Assembly: GCF_018320785.1 (NCBI RefSeq)
Contig: NC_054867.1
Location: 32,057,855 to 32,121,854, forward strand
From: Cheilinus undulatus
Lineage: Eukaryota > Chordata > Actinopteri > Labriformes > Labridae
Length of the DNA: 64,000 nucleotides
Reading direction: 5' to 3'
Under the pieces are notes generated by a model, which was given only the letters and a program-made list of their open reading frames with translations, searched no databases and was not told the origin of the DNA. Positions 63,475 to 64,000 of the stretch are shown one piece after another. A program made the translations under genes and the position numbers. The first letter of the stretch is position 1; each line of letters starts with the position of its first letter.

Positions 63475-64000
63475 TAGTGCCTATAAAAATGATTCACCCC
63501 CTTGGATGTTTTACCATTTTAATGATTTTATAAATTAATCATGGTCAATATAATTCGTCTTTTTTGACACCCACATCCAAAAAAAATGAAAACCGATTCA
63601 GGAGGGAGAAACTCTTAAACAAAATATGTCAGGTAAAATAAGTGACTGCATAAATAATAACCTCTTTTTAAAATGACTGACTTAGTTTAATAGGGGCCCA
63701 GCCAACTGGTGCTAGTAGTCTCACAATTAGTGAAATGGGGAGTGCAGTGAATGTGTCTCAAGTGATTATAGTATAAAAACACCTGTGTCTGAAAGGCCCA
63801 GTCACTAGTTAATCAGTATTCCTAGCTACTATTACACCACAGAGACAAAAGAACACACCAAGCAACTCAAAGAAAAGGATATTGAAAGTATAAGTCAGGG
63901 GACGATTCAAAAACATTTCCAAGGCACAGAACATCCCCCAGAGTTCAGTTAAATCCATCATCAAGAAATGGAAGGACAATGGCACACGTGTTAATCTGCC
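63475..64000 (+). mobile_element. Tc1-like element, left part, running off the window
   Basis: After TA it reads TAGTGCCTATAAAAATGATT, then TTGGATGTTTTACCATTTTA, collinear with the element at 28086. Decayed transposase start words (CCAAGCAACTCAAAGAAAAG, then AGAGTTCAGTTAAATCCATC) follow. The right end is beyond 64000. Confidence 0.75.

Noticed and set aside
63057-63497. Open frame of 146 codons on the minus strand, considered as an upstream Rab exon
   Set aside because: No GTPase motif (GxxxxGK(S/T) or WDTAG), no suitable splice sites and no family resemblance.

Overview
The window is nuclear DNA of a ray-finned fish, most likely a percomorph teleost. The host genes have short, phase-consistent exons with GT-AG introns, and they encode vertebrate proteins: two GLUT11-like sugar transporters, TGF-alpha, HDHD3, TRUB2 and a Rab-type GTPase. 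The remaining DNA is AT-rich and carries many typical fish repeats: Tc1/mariner elements, hAT-like non-autonomous elements, tRNA-derived SINEs and LINE fragments. I saw no LTR or viral element.

Layout. Positions 1-3605 (minus strand) hold the 5' half of a GLUT11-like transporter whose 3' exons lie off the left edge. Positions 3606-12000 are mainly repeats, including a Tc1 element at 8953-10502. Positions 12000-24371 (minus) hold a complete second GLUT11-like gene of 12 coding exons plus one candidate in-frame cassette exon. In every exon visible in both genes, the two copies have the same exon lengths and phases, so they are tandem duplicates. Positions 24400-32500 are intergenic repeats. Positions 32555-44140 (plus) hold tgfa, with a tandemly duplicated Ser/Thr-rich exon, one EGF module, a transmembrane segment and a last coding exon of two valine codons. 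Positions 44141-48460 are the tgfa 3' UTR and spacer. Positions 48596-49473 (minus) hold hdhd3, with a 5' UTR exon near 51.26 kb. Positions 51870-55999 (plus) hold trub2 in 8 exons. Positions 60091-62195 (minus) hold the last four visible exons of a Rab-family GTPase resembling the RAB44/CRACR2A group.

hdhd3 and trub2 are head to head. Their shared upstream region contains two overlapping perfect NRF-1-type palindromes, which fits the mitochondrial role of TRUB2. The second GLUT11-like gene has a CACGTGAC E-box overlapping a CRE-like site and a CCAAT box just upstream. GLUT11 paralogues are known from pigment-cell genetics in medaka, so that promoter deserves a look. Otherwise the neighbours do not form one pathway.

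The most unusual items are the duplicated mucin-like exon and two-codon terminal exon of tgfa, the candidate 23-codon cassette exon in the GLUT11-like gene, an L1 copy that keeps ORF1 and a tail but has no ORF2, and a dispersed repeat family with a variable number of internal subunits. I did not find a wholly new coding system. All coordinates and splice sites were read by eye without alignment tools.
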